The notes beneath the pieces are model-generated. The model did no database searches. It saw nothing but the letters and a program-made list of their open reading frames with translations, and was not told the DNA's origin. Of a stretch of 64,000 nt of DNA, positions 13,101 to 27,400 are shown piece by piece. Position 1 is the first letter of the stretch. Each line of letters begins with the position of its first letter. This DNA is from Acanthaster planci (lineage: Eukaryota; Echinodermata; Asteroidea; Valvatida; Acanthasteridae), in NCBI RefSeq assembly GCF_001949145.1, contig NW_019091364.1, positions 155,621 to 219,620 of the forward strand. Reading direction: 5' to 3'. A program made the position numbers and the translations under genes.

Positions 13101-15391
13101 GATCTCCTCAAGATGGCCGTGCATCAGACGGTATATTTGTAACGATGCCGTTGCGGTCAATAGTCAATTGGTTTGATACCTAGAAAAGAAAATACTATGG
13201 AATTTTTTTTTTGAATAATACATTGTGAACAGCAACCTGTTAGAAAAAAAAAGAAATAAGGGGGAGACCCAGAAAGAAAAAGCATGACTTAAAAAAAACT
13301 AGTTTGACATGGAAACAAGGTCAGCACAAGACTTGCGGACTGTGCTGTCAATCGATTAACATTGTTTCATTGGCGTTGCGTTTTTTGCGGGGGGGGGTTT
13401 GCTCGGAGACCATCCAATGATAGAAGATTGACTGGGAGTACATTATTGTTAGCACAGTGGGCGACAGATAAAGGCAGGAGAGATGTTTTGTGAAATGAAA
13501 CCAAATAAATGAGAGTAATTTCAATTGGCTCCAATTTAGCTATACTGGATTGTAACAGGCAGACTCACAAATCTGACAGATTTCAAAATCTGATTCGGTG
13601 TAGTCTTGCATTCTGTCTCAAGAAAAATTAACAAGGTAACCTTTAAAATGAGCTTGAGGAAAAAGAGTATGCACTGAACGAATGAATGTGTAGTGACATA
13701 ATTACAAGCCTGCGCCAAGATTCTTTAATCAAACAGGTAACGTGATCACTCTTCAACTATGCAATCAGAACTGCAACTGTACGGTTTGTCTTTCAGCATC
13801 CGCACACGCGCTCAGGCGCATATATTTCCGTAAAGGCGACAAAACAGCCAGTGGAAGCTCTCGTTAAATGCAATTCAGCCCCACGAAACCACGATCTTTC
13901 ACCGCGCAAGACTGGCCGCCAGTCATGCCGTGAGTTAACCCTCGACCAATAGCAACTCCCCGCACGTGGCTGCCCTTCAGATTACGCAGCATCACTCCAA
14001 TTCTGTTGTTGATGTTTCCCACAGTTCGTGAAAAGTATTTTTCTTTCTTAACCTCTCGTCACCTTTATTCTACGTAAGTGCACGGCCCATTCATAGCTGC
14101 AGCTGTGTAATAGCCGAACTAGTGAATGTAACAGGAATTCTAGCTACAATTGAAACTCCTGGAGGTATATCAAGCCACAGCGTTGCGGCGCAGCTAGGTG
14201 CCTAGTGTACAAAACAGATCTGATTCTTAGCAATACTATATATCGCCATGCTGAAATATTTTTCGATTATCAGAGGTTTGTGTTTCTCTCTTACTTTTAT
14301 AGATCGAAATGTTATGAAGACATTCTATGCATGGCCTGAGCTGAGACACCACGCATTGGTATCACAACCATCCCTGACCCCCCCCCCCCCGTGCTGCCGA
14401 CGACCGCGGTGCTTCAACACGGGGGACTGCCTGTCGTTGACCAAATAACGCCTGGAGGAGAGTCTAATCAGCTTGCGCAAAGACGATAGAGCGGATTGTG
14501 CCCATGGGCTGTTGTGGAGGGAACTTCGACATCTCCAGTGCATTTGCCCGTGGGTCACTCCATGCACCAATCATTGGTGTGTGGTTGCACCTGTGACAAC
14601 GTCGACAAAGTCCAGCGCTTCCACTCCTGATCTTGTGGTGCGTCGAGCGTAGCCCAGTGGCCTTTAAACCAAATGCAGAGGGAGTCGCTCTTTAGATTTC
14701 ACCGCTTCCTGGACAAAAATACACCTGTTCGCATTTGAAAGGGGAGAAGTTTGCATCATGCAGGCTTTGGGTAAGCTGCATTGCCGGATTGATTCTTACC
14801 CTATGATCTGAACACGAATGAAATGGTTGATCGACATATCTGTGCATATGTTTGACGAAACACGCTGAAAGTTATTATTTTTCTGCAAGTGGAGGTAAAT
14901 CTGGTGTGCACCTGTACGCAACAAGTACGATGTGAGTGACTGTATTGGAACTTCAAGTATGTCCATGTTGTAGGCTCCAATCTTGGTACGTTCTCTAGAG
15001 AGTATTTCATTTGTGACATCAGAAGAGACATCTGTTGAAATTCAATTGGTCTTCTTGACAGCAGGCATCAAAGCTTTTGTTTTTGAGAGGGAGCAGTAAC
15101 AACTCCAGAATCTTTGACGTTGTACTGTATTCGAGCCGTCGCATACATACTGTGGAGCGACCAATTACAGATTGCAGTCTTCGACAATACTCTCATCGTG
15201 AATGAGCGACGACTTAGTCCGCTCATCAGCCTGCAGTTTTTGTCCAATCTACCGTTCGCTAAACTATAGTAGGCCAACTGAAGATTTCAGCTTTCAGCTG
15301 TGGACCTTGACGGCGTGGAAGTCTTGACTGCTATCACGTTACGTGACAAGTGGCTTGTTCACGGTCGGGTTGAAGTGAAGAGTCCTCCAGT
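10177..15391. other. Sequence upstream of the receptor start, presumed 5' regulatory and 5' UTR region
   Basis: There is no supported gene here. A CG-richer stretch at about 13800-14030 contains an ACCAATAGC box (CCAAT-type) and a CACGTG E-box, and could be promoter DNA for the receptor, but no initiator or TATA box can be assigned with confidence. A C run sits near 14378-14390. A GC-rich open patch at 11560-11790 is described among the findings. The 5' UTR extends left of 15392 for an unknown distance. Confidence 0.35.
13800..14030 (+). promoter_or_regulatory. Possible promoter-like CpG-richer stretch
   Basis: This stretch has more CpG than its surroundings (ACACGCGCTCAGGCGC, CACCGCGCAAG). 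It also has CGACCAATAGC (CCAAT box) and GCACGTGGC (E-box). It lies about 1.4 kb upstream of the receptor ATG. A donor-like CTAC followed by GTAAGTG at about 14074 could end a non-coding first exon. There is no direct evidence of transcription. Confidence 0.2.
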
Positions 15392-15460
15392 ATGAATCTG
15401 GTCAGACGCTCGGCGTTGCCTCTTACGATAGTGGTTGTTGGCTTTCTCGCAGGGAAAACG
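15392..15460 (+). CDS. Exon 1: start codon and signal peptide
   Basis: This exon encodes residues 1-23. It has a short basic N-region (MNLVRR) followed by a hydrophobic core ([13 protein letters not shown]), which is a typical secretory signal peptide. The ATG is chosen because an in-frame TGA lies 21 bases upstream at 15371-15373, and because a signal peptide is expected at this position in class B1 receptors. It ends in ACG followed by the strong donor GTGAGT at 15461, in phase 0. Class B genes commonly place the signal peptide on its own exon before a long intron, as here. A further untranslated exon upstream is possible but not identified. Confidence 0.85.
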
Positions 15461-18400
15461 GTGAGTCAATCTGCATTTCATAAAACTGAAATTAACTTGC
15501 AAATATGAAATGAGATAATGCTCTAATCGGAAAAGACGGTTACAGGTGTTCTACTCTGTCACAGTTTGTTTTGTGTTATAACTACTCAAATAGGCCTACT
15601 CAAAAATTCTTCTAATCCATTCCAGCAGTCTTCTGGAAATGTAGATTTCTCTTTAAAGGAACTGTAGAGCAGCGCGTGGGAAAATGCATGAATATTTCAT
15701 GACACAGAGCATTATCTTGGCAGTGCATTCCCTGCATGCTGACATTCTCTCTAAAGTACTCCCCGTCTTTGGATTATTTTCCTATAGTGTTAATCAGCAT
15801 AATCGACTGCCAGTCTGTACCGTAATAAACAACTGGTAAATATTTACTGAAAATTTCTATGCGAAACATCTATTTGCTTGTGATGGATAATGAAAAAATG
15901 TGGTGGAAATGTCTTGCATTGGTCAAACTTAACTGTTTTTTTTTTTTGGAAGAGGTCACTGACAACACTGTAATGAAGTAATTCAACGTCTCAGGTCAAT
16001 GACAAAACATCAGAATAAATCAAGGAAATTATACTGGCTCATACATCTCTCGGAAAATGTTTATTATTTCTCGAAAAAATCCTGACATTTGGGCAATAAC
16101 ATTTGGGTTGGAGACGTCTAGCTTATATGAATGACCTTTCTCTCTGGTAGTTCTTTAATGTTCACATGAATTTCAAATTTTCGCTGATCCTGACATTTTG
16201 TTAGATGCCTTTTACAAGCTGCATTACACCGAGAGGCTTGTTAAAGAACATGTTCAAGATTTTTTTTTTCAGCCAACAGGCAAGGAAAGAGTAATCATTT
16301 CACACACTGTCTGCTTTGCATTCCTGTTGTTTTAAATTAGAAATGAGTAGGTGTCCGTGTAGAGCGAAGTCTAGGGCCGTCTAAATCTACGTTCCTCATA
16401 TTTTGAGTGCTTTCTTTATATTTTTGATGTAGGCGGAGGGTATATTCGGCTTCGGGAAAATGTCAAACAATGATTAGTACGAAGTTGGTTTCTGTCGTTC
16501 TTTATTTTTGATCAAAACAGTCATTTTCGCAGTTAATATGTAACAAAGTAACAAGTGAACCATCCCGTAATGACACAGCAAAGTTGTCGTGTCTTCCTCG
16601 AGGTCTTGTTCGTGTTTCCAAGGATTAACATGTCTTTAGTCGACGATGCTGGATTGGAGACTTGTGTTGCGTTTTGCCTTGACCGAAGAACTGTTTGATT
16701 GTAGTGCATTACAAACTGAAGATCTTCGATACAGTAATTGAAACCTTTTTTTCTTGGTTTACGAGTATCCAAACCCAATGAGAACATGTTCACCTAGAGT
16801 ATACAGGAGTCACCAGAGCAGCTCTCTGAGGATACAAAGGTCTCGGAATGTTAAGAGAAAATTCCGCTCTATGATTTTATGAGTCCTTGGGGAAGCTCAC
16901 TAATTTAATATACAAAAATTGAACAACGTAGTAATGCAACCTGGTAGTTCAACTGATGAGAGATGGAGCGGTTGATTTGTCCAGTGGATTGAGTTTTAGG
17001 GTCGAATCGAAGTGGTTTATTTCTATTCTAAAAATAGTTACTTAAAAACTTCTTTTAAAATGCAATAAGATCTATAAGATCTTTTTGAAGTGTCCTGTTC
17101 TTGAGACATAAATAAATTAGTGCATTGCACCCACGATGTTCTTCCTGTCATAGTGGTAAGTGAATGATAATCATAAGAAAGCTTTTAGGTATACTTACTG
17201 GTCTAGCTAAACGTCACACAAAATTAGGTCAACCGTCACTTGGGAGTTACCCAATGGGTGTAACACCTAGAGTCCGGTTTGTGCATTAGCTTGTATTCAT
17301 TGATCTGATCTGCGCCGCCGACGACGGGGAACGACGACCAAATTTAGCCGAGTTCTTATTTGTCACCTGCAATTCCCAGTCCGACTCCAGACACTCAGAG
17401 TTCACTTTTCGCAAGCCGGGGTCTTCCGTGTTGTATAGAAGTCATTTGATGGATGTTTTGAGGAGTAGGTCTTCAAAACGCTTGACTGCAGACGATAGGA
17501 TAACGAATACGGGCGATTCACAATAGTGCGCCTCCAAGAGTTTGCAAAGAGTTGACCAATCACAGTGCTCGAAATCTGTCGATCCTTTCCAAACGCGCAT
17601 TGGGTCGAAAGATTTCGCGCACTGTGATTGGTCAACGCGTTGCAAACTCCTGGAGGCGCACTATTGTGAAACGCCCATATTGAAAACGTACACAAACTAA
17701 CCTTGTTTAAAAAAAAGAAGTCATAATTAGCTTCTGCACTGGTTCGCAGAAGTTGGTCGCTTAGTTCCGTTTTTAGTGTCCGTTCTAAAGGAAGGCCCAG
17801 GTCTTTCCACACTACATTTTCGAATCTTTATTTGTCTTGTGATAAGTGCATTCAGTCAACTAGGCAGTGGGTTGACTTAGCACGTGCAGTTTTTAGATTA
17901 CGCTTCAAGAGCGCCTTAAACATCAGCGGTTGATCACACTTAATCGCTACTGACAGCGACAGCGAGCGTGCTGTCTGCGTGATGTTATTGTTATAGGCGG
18001 TTCTTTGAGTATTGCGCGCACAGAAGGAGTTGGTGAAGAGTACAGCACAAAGGTAATTCTGCATTCAAAACTCTGAAGTTGTGAGGATGCAAGCCGTATG
18101 ATTAAATTTTGGGGATATATGGATTCCCGTATATGTGTACGTGGTATAGGCCTACTTTATTAATCTCTTTTTTATAAAAATGAAGCACACTGTCAGGCTT
18201 GTCGAATTCCCAGGCACTCATATTCCCCAGCGAATGCAGAATGGATCAGTACATCATTTTAATTCAAAGGGCGAAACCTTGCTTGTGATACTAGATATTG
18301 TGTCGCCAATGCTCCCAGCACATTTTGTCTGTTGTATTAGTTTGCCGCTGGAACGACGTATACATTTAACGTTGTCATGTTTCAAAATAAAATCCATACT

Positions 18401-21400
18401 CCCTCTTGGAGTTTTGGCAGAAGAGCGACTTCACTGCCTGGAGAAGTGTGAGTGCTGCTTGCATGTTTGATTGTTTTGATGGAAAGCCAACAATTTTGTA
18501 AAATATCACACAAGGAGTCAGTAGCCTAATTCTTTTAAAATGTTTTCTCAGTTAATTAATTCATCTCCAACTTAGCTGGAGCTTAAGTAAAATCAGGAAA
18601 AAATGACAATTGTTAAAAAGAACCCTGATATTACAGACACGTAAGTGAAATTGAGAGGTGACTTTAGTTGTCTTTTCCTTCCACCATGGTGTGATGCACC
18701 TGCCATTACTTGTACATGCTTGTCTTCTCATGCACCTGTTTGTGTGATTCATTAGATATTCTACCCTATCATGCAACATAGCTGCTATAAGCAGTTGTCC
18801 TATGTTTAGAATGTCAACTGATAGACCTGTGTGCACTCAGCAAAGTGAAAGAACGTTATTTAAGATCGAACAGTTCTTTAGTTTGGCTTTAAAAACGGTA
18901 AACTGAGCCATACGGGCAATGGTTCATCTTTAGGTTGACATTGTCTTGATTACTTCCAGGTCGGATCTCCAGTGGCTCACTAGGGAATTACATTGAGTGT
19001 TTTACCTGCTGCTGCAGCTCATCAAACGTTAATGAAGAATATCGAGCCATGATGTTTGTATCTCCATCATCATCGGGATTGCGCATCGAAAGCCATTGAC
19101 ACATCCAAGCTGTTTTTCAGGCACTAGGCCTGTTGTGGTTTTGTCGGAAGCTTTTCTTAAATGGAGATCTTGCTATAGTATTGATAAAGCCAGGTTTTCA
19201 GCAACTTTTTTGATAAACAGCTATAAGTTTGAGCTTGCTTATAGTTTTCTCTGAAGCATAGAAATTTCCTCTTAAGGCACAGTGTTATCTCATGAAAAAA
19301 AATGTCCAGTGGTTGCTCAAGGTGCATGCACTTCAGTGGGCACGGAGACAGGTGAGTAAATTTGTTGACACTTCACATTAAACCTAAACTCAAGGCAAAG
19401 CTGGGAAAGTGCAAGTAAAGCGAACAATGTAAGAGTGTACCGAGTCATGCATTGCATGTATGTGCGTTGGCTGTAGAAATAGCGAGGAAAGCTGTAGTGA
19501 AATGAAGCAGGACAAAGGTTTATTGACTCTAGCTGTTCTTGCTTGAATAACTGTTGTTGCCATAATAATTATAGATCTATTCATAGCTCATAATTGCCTT
19601 TCAGGGGGTTTGGAGTTATGAACGCCCAGTTCAAGAATGGGTATTTAAGAGTATCATAAGGTATGAAATGGTTATCTTGGTGTATCTTGCACCAGAATTA
19701 TACTCTGAATATGCCTTTAGCTCCTGAATAAATTAGGTTCGATCGCAGTACGTCTTCATCTTTTGAATCAGTTTTTTTTGTTTTATACTAAACTTGAATA
19801 CCCAATTTTAAGTGACCCACTGTTATTTCGATTTATGTGAATTTTATGCCATCATCGGTCATCACAGGTATCGTGGACATGTTTCCTGAAAAAAACTACA
19901 GTGACAGTTACCGGTAAAACTAGTACAGACTTAGAACAAAACCTGTCGCATGCACTTGTTGAGATCTCGACAGTGGCTAAATGCAAATTGCCTGGTTACG
20001 AACTATGACGAAACAGAGCTGATGATCATAGGGTCTAAAAGTAAGCTTGATAGAATTACAGGCATCAACGCGTAAGTAAATGATGAGCCATTATAAAGAG
20101 CCAGCAAAATGAAATGATTGAAATTATCATCAATGAAAAAATTAAAATGGAATAAGCAAGAAGTAGAAAAGTGGAAGTATTAATACAGAAAGAGCTAGGT
20201 ATGACAAATCACACCTTATGTCCCTTTGCGATCATTCAAAATGTCGGAGCAATACATAAAGCACACAGAAAACTTGAAACAGTGCAAAAATGTGCTGGAA
20301 GAATAATTATTGGACAGACGATACGACTCCCCTCTTCGTGAAATTTTGGAACGCTGAGATGGATGTCCATCCAGCAATGATTTTCACATTAATTTTGAGG
20401 GTATTGCCCCCTCGTACTTAACTGAAGTTGTAAATAAAATATCCAACATTTATCACTGTCCCTCTTGGCATTCCACCGACCATGACCTATTTATTTTCTT
20501 TCTGTACGGCTACTTTAATTGTTTTTTTTGTTAATTTTGTTAATCCTATGTTAGTTTAAACAATTTTTTGTTTGATGTTGGTAGATATTATATCATTAGA
20601 CACGAAACTATCGTGAATCCGGCTGTCCTGGTGAAATATCAGAAATAAATAAATAAATTTTTGATAGTGTTTGACAAGTCAATTTTCTCCAGAGGAGAAA
20701 ATATTTATATATTTTAATTTCCATGGTGTCATTCTGAGTAGAATTGAATAACAAGGAAAGAGTTTACTCCGATTACTTTGAGCGATCAATATTTCTAATG
20801 CAATAGAAGCTTTCACTCAACAACTGACCAACCAACATTTTAGGTTGAAACCACTCCACAGTGTCAGTCACACACTGCCAGCAAATTCGCAATCACTCTG
20901 GGTCGACCCATGCATTACATGCCCAGAATAAATATTCTAGGCAGTGGCGTGTTCTCACCAAACCTCCCAGCCATGTTTAAATAACCTCCGCGCATATCTC
21001 TAAGATTATGGACAGAGAATCTTCGGCACAGCATTCGGCGACCAAAATGGCACGTTCAGTCAATAGGAAAGTTACATGACTAGTCACAGATGGCTTACAG
21101 TGCACCTCGCTGCAGACGATTTCAGACGACAGGTGCATATCAAATTATGTAGCTGGGTGACTAAATAAACAGAGGTAACAAAAATCATGCAAAAGTTCAG
21201 AAATGTGTGGAAATATTGGAGAGTCACAACTGCCCAATCCGTGTAAACAGTAACTGATAACTCAGTCACCGACTTCACTTTTTGAGCAGTTGCCAAACTG
21301 ACCCCAACTGAAGAAGAGGAAATATTGTCTTCAGATTAGTAGATTCAAGCAAAAAGTAAACGGACCTATGGAAAATAATTTGTCCTGAATTACTAAATTG

Positions 21401-24400
21401 TTAAATACATGTAATTGCTTTGAAAATTGTGCCATAATTTCAATGATGTGATTGTTATTTGACAGACTCTTTGCCCTAGTATTCTTAGCATCCTTGTAAG
21501 GGAATCGGTGTTGGCTTGTCAGTATTTACATCAGCTGTATTGATTTGAAGTCTTTCAAATGAATTTCAGTTACTTACTGGTTGCTTTTTCTCATTTTGGA
21601 CAAGCGGCAATAGCATGGGAAATACTTGCCATGATATTGCAAACAAACCCAGCATGCTGACCTTGTTTGTACGCACGTGCACAACTCCGAAGCTGGGTGG
21701 GCACATTGAGATATCGACTGACTTGTTTGCGTGCAGCAACGCTTCTTTCCTCCTCAACCTTTTAGCATCATTCGCCTGACTAATTGGCACTTGTTTGACA
21801 TAATTGATACTGTGCGCATGTTAAAAGCAGCGTATCATGGTATTATTACGATAGACTTGCGGCTTCAGCATGAAGGTGGGCCTTTTAGCAGTAAAACCAC
21901 GATGTAGTTGTAAATTTACTGGGTGTTTCTTTACTTTAGATTTTCTAGATACCATATTTTCCTTTTGCATGTGCACCACAACAGACTGCAACGTGATTAA
22001 AGTCATTTAACAGCGAAAAACGGAGAAATTATGTGGAAGCCCAATTATATATTCGTAATGTTAGTATACAAATAATGAGTAGTGTTTTTATGACAAGTAG
22101 AGGAAACGGATGACTACTTTAGGACCTACATCTAACGACACAAGCAAAAGTTATAATGAACTCTCTATATTCTAAGGAGCTCAGAAGCAACCCCGTTACA
22201 CATACTAAAATGAAATCTCTGACGTGCTCTGTTGGTCAATATGTTTAGTTGACCATTCTAGTCTCGACTGTCTAATCTTTAGCTGCCTCTTCTTGGTCTA
22301 CCTGTCTTCGCCTTTCATGACCACGAAGGTTGTGTTGATCTCACCATTTACAAATCGAGATAGGAGGAAGAAGGCAGAATGAAAAGAATGCCTGGACCAT
22401 TCCGGCAAGTTGCCTGTAGTGTACGTACACTGGGTTGCATCTCCAAGCAATCAGGCTGTCAAGCTCTGGACTACGAAGATCAAACGAGTTGCAATGAGCC
22501 TGTTTCCTCACTCATGAATCTTGGTTGGACCCCTCACTTTATCTTTGCCTTATTTCCTTTACCAGGTGTATTATAATTCATTTCTGTCGTCACTACGTAG
22601 TGTAAGGTGCAGAAGTGACTCCGTTCTGTTATTTTGTGTTTTTACTACCACGAATGCTTAGTTGCCGATAGCACGTCGTCTCAATGGAACCCGTTTCTCA
22701 TTGGACTGGCATAGAAGACTGCAAGTATGAAAGTAACCCAAGACTACTCGTTCAAAATTCGTTAAGTGATAATTTTATTAATTGAATCCAGGACGCCTAT
22801 TGAATATGACCTGACAATGGGGGTTTTGTACTAAAGTCACTCTTTGAAACATGTCATTCCATTCCTCCTGCCGTCTTCAACATGAACAAAATTTGTCTCA
22901 ACTTATGTTGAAGAACACCATATCCGTGCACGAGGGAACTGTTGAGATGCAAGATTCCTAAGGGTGTTGTGTCGTGCAGGCCCATCAATCCTATTCAAAC
23001 AGTCCCGCGTTTCATTTTACGAATTTTAAAGAGGTGCACTTGTTTGTCAGAAGTAGTGCTTAGAATTGAACTCGGCCTAGTTTGCGATCCTTGACTCCTC
23101 CCACTATTTATTTACTCGATTGAAAGTCCAAATTATAATATTTATTGCAATTATGGCGGAACACAATTTTTTATGAAAGCCGTTATCCGCTGTATCGATC
23201 TTTTGGTAATAAATACAGCTGAGAGGGAGCCGAACGATGCCATTTAGAAATGAAGGTCACATTTACATTGGTCGTGCGATGGTCAAAAGTCGATACCTTT
23301 CCTATTCTACAGTCGTGCCAAATTTACAACTTATAAATAATGCACAGAATGCAATCACACCGATCATGCACTGCTGCGCTGTTTAGCCGAGCATTTGTTT
23401 CTGATGGTTACTGGCAGACGAAACTGACATCTCGAACAATGATCATCAAGTATGCAAAGACAGACCACAGGTTTTTATCCGGCAGTGTTAACGCAAGCGA
23501 AGAAAAAGGTGTTAGTAAAGATTTCGCAAAAAACACTGATATGAACTGTCCTTATTGTGCACTTCCTGCTTGATTTGTGGCTTTATATTAACGTTCAAAA
23601 TGTGATGTAACTTCTTTCTGTATTATCGAAAATTATGGATCGGTTGTATTCTTTCAAGTCTTCCACTAGCTTGCAAATCTGAATTGAATCCTCATTTAGT
23701 GTGACACACCGGTCATCAACTTCTCCGTCAGTTACAAAGTTTCGGCCAGATTCTGCGCCTGTTTGTGGCTTTCTCGAGACTTCGCTGTAATTAACTGCAC
23801 TCTTGTGATCTTTAAATCCAAATGTACTGAAGTCATTCTCAGATATCAGTTTAACAAATGTATATTTTGACTACTCTCTGAATTTATGTCAATGTAGTAT
23901 ATCTTTCAAACGATGGGATCTGTATTTAAACTGCAACAGTTGAAAAACTAATATAAAAGTGAATAATTTTTGCAATTGCTTGGGTGAGCTTCCTTTTTCA
24001 AATCATGTCGTGCGTCGTTTGCCTCTACAATTAGGGGGAGGGCTTGTCTGCTAAAAAATCATCATGCATTCGTTGCTGTTAAATGCTTATTAGTCATGAA
24101 GTGGTCGAAGCGTGCAACCGAATACAAATCACATCTCAATGAAGTAGGGGTACTCTCCAAGCTTCGTTACCTCCTTCTTGAAGTGACAAATCACTTGCAC
24201 TTTGACAAACTACAAAGTTTGCTTCCAGAAATAGAAACGCTGCTGTCGTTTTACATTAAAAGGATTTATTTTTAATTTAGATGTCGAATTCAGTGCAAGA
24301 AAAAAATGTGTTTTCCAGCGAGACGATTGGTGTCACGAGTCACTAACGGTAACTGTGCAAACAAAAGCACGTAAGAAACTTGAAATAAATCTCTACTTAC

Positions 24401-27400
24401 CTGTGTATTATAACCTATTTAGAAAAGGTTTCAGACAGTTTGGTGGATAAAATTCTGCAGCTTTATTTCTCAATACTTATTATTCTCTCAATTTGAATTG
24501 GAAGATTCGGATTTTCATTTTACAGTTTGTTTAAAGCCGCACAGTACCTGTAGGTCTAGTCACCATTCCGAGATTTAGCTTCGCTTTCTGATTGAAGACT
24601 TTGCCCTGCAGAATGATTCTCTGATAACGCTGGGATCGGTAAATTTCAAACGCCGTCTTACCGTCATTATCAAATGGGATCTCCGTGAGTGTGCAAAAGC
24701 CCCGATTTTATTTAAGAGACGGATGTTGCATACGGAACTCCAACAAACGGAAGCACAGACCAGTTCGGGGGGGGGGATAAAGTTCACATAATCCATCTCT
24801 AGATATGGGGGGCTTTGCCCACCGGAATTTTGCCGCCTCTTGTTGACATTATGTGGATGAAGATGCTCCCGCCAGCTATATCATGCAAAGTGCATGGAGT
24901 CAAGTGTACACACTTATTAATGTTGAATGGTGAGGTCGATGCCCCGGATGTCTGTAGCAATCGGAACAAAAAACTAACTGGCCTCTCAATCGCTTCTGAA
25001 TCTATTTTGTCCCTTAGCTGGACAGTTATTATACACCAGTGATTGGTATGATTTCTGCATCTCGTAACTCGGTACTAAAAACGACAGTGCCATCCTACAG
25101 GAGCCATGTCATAGTCACCCTTCTATTACAAACTTCGGTTTAATGCTAGCAGCCAAGTATGAATAAAATCTCGATTTACAGAGCTGAAGCGGTGTACATT
25201 ATTTACAGAGGCAAAGATATGTAAGAGACAGATTGTCTAGATTATTGTCTCAAGACATTTGAAGCGACATCATGGGATTTTTTGCTAAGAGGGGCTTGGA
25301 TCACACAGCCATTTGTATTGATCCCTGGGGTGAAGAAGGAACGAATCAAAGTTACAATACATGTACCGATACATTCTGGTCAGTAAAGAAAGGTAACCGC
25401 TAACCTGTCATTCGCACGCGACGCAGTCCCGGGTTTTATATAGTGACTTAATTTAGACATGTCACTGGACACTGGGCAGAAATGCTGGACTCGCAAACCG
25501 TCGACTTGAGAGTATTCTTTGATAAATACGCTACATCATTGTGACAGCATTTGTGCGATACATGTTTATGTTTTGATTTGATAATAACATGGCGATGTAG
25601 CGTCGGGAACGAAAGAATTAGCATTCTCTCACAACTGATGCTTTTTCGATCGAAAAGAGTGCTTTTCGTTACATTCATTACACGCCAGGAGACTTTTGCA
25701 TTTTCCCACACGAAGAACGGTTGCATAATGACATTAGTAATGGAAGAGCTTGTAGAGGGAACATTCTAAAGTAAATGTAGAATTGTCAGATGGTGCATTT
25801 AATATCATAATCAGTGGTTGATGCATTGCTTATGTGTTTGGAGTTTGAGTAGTCTTGTAAGAGTATCATAAAAGCCAATGGCTTGTGGGCGGACACGCAA
25901 CATCCACGGATTACTAAACCTACTGTGAGTGTTATACCAAGAATAGATCGGAGTGTGCCTATGGCCCGAGCTGGCAAGTGTCAAAGAGTGGTAGTCCCTC
26001 GAAGCTATAAATTCAATTTCAAGCGAGTTGTTGACTGCTAATGGAATTGCCACACCCGGGGATTGGTCTTAATTTGGTGCAGTCAGATCAATTGAAAGCT
26101 AATTGTTTCAATTTACCCTCGAAACGGAGGGTCTGATACAAAAGAGAGAATGCTGAAATTTCGATTAATCTTTCCCTGCACTGCAATGTTGCGGTACTCA
26201 TTCTCTGTTTTCCTTATTTGCAATAGTTCCTGCTGCAGTTTGGAACTTTTAAGATTTCATTTTATTTTCCATTGAAGAAAACAACTCCAATTTTATTTTA
26301 GATTTAATGAATTTGAGTGTTATAAATTGGGTATTTATGACAGCATTTCTGAAAGCTAATCATGAAAATGTAAGTTCAACCTGTATTGAATGTTCATTAT
26401 CCTACGAATTAAATGCACATTTCTAACTCTCTTCCTTTCAAACTATGTACAATGATTATAAGGAACCCATTGAAGAACACTTTCTTTGTGAAACTATCTT
26501 CTGAATTCAGAACGGAATCACGTTCCCTTTATCAAATTGACAACGCGACTGGGCAGTGAAGTAACCCTAGAACTGGCAATCTGATGAGAGGCTTCAGCAA
26601 CGGAGCAATCTTGTGAGATTCACAATATTAAATATTGGTACAACAGAACACGCCATTATCCTATTACACGTAATTACAAAGACTCTGTGGGCATTAATAA
26701 ATTGTATGACATGCAAATAAAACCAGATTTTAAGCAAAACGAGAGGGAAAAAATAAGCTTGGGAAACGAACTTGTTGTAAAAAAGTATTTTAAAAATGCC
26801 TTTGCCTTTGAGAAAAGATCCTGCTAGGATCAGAACGTGAGGCCCTCCATATTTTGAGATTTAAAAAATGCAGTAAGGCGACGCTATCTTTCAGACGTAT
26901 ATACGTGTAATGATATAAATATTTCATCCAAAATACTTTTGAATTGCTCTGTATTCATTTCTCCTTGCAGTATTTCTTATTTACATCATTCACATTGCAA
27001 TTTTGAATACAACCTTCTTTCCCTGCTGTTGTTTATCTTCGTTTTCTTTCACACCAGCCGTCAGTTTCATTGCGTCTATTTAATGCGTATTTGCCCATAC
27101 TTTCCTATCAACTCTTTCCCTTCGCATATTTGATCATGGCATTGCGTGTTTCTTAATGTTTCATGTTTTCGTAGATTTACTCTCCCTTGTTTAACTTTTT
27201 GTTTGTTCATTTCCAACGTTCATTATCTTTGATATTCTCAAGCGTGCGTATGCTCTACAAAACTGATGTGATGTTTCAATACTCAAACGTCTGCGGCACC
27301 CACATGCTGTGTATAAATCACATTTTACCACATCCCAATCTGGACTAATGTCTCTTCATAGCTCGCCATTATCAAGTGCAATCAGTGTAATTATATCCCC

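Noticed and set aside
14325-14570. Overlapping open frames near the C run upstream of exon 1
   Set aside because: They cross a C homopolymer, have no domain similarity and give different low-quality peptides on each strand.
17402-17812. Minus-strand open frame of 136 codons
   Set aside because: Its middle is MITE copy B; the open frame arises from the inverted repeat.
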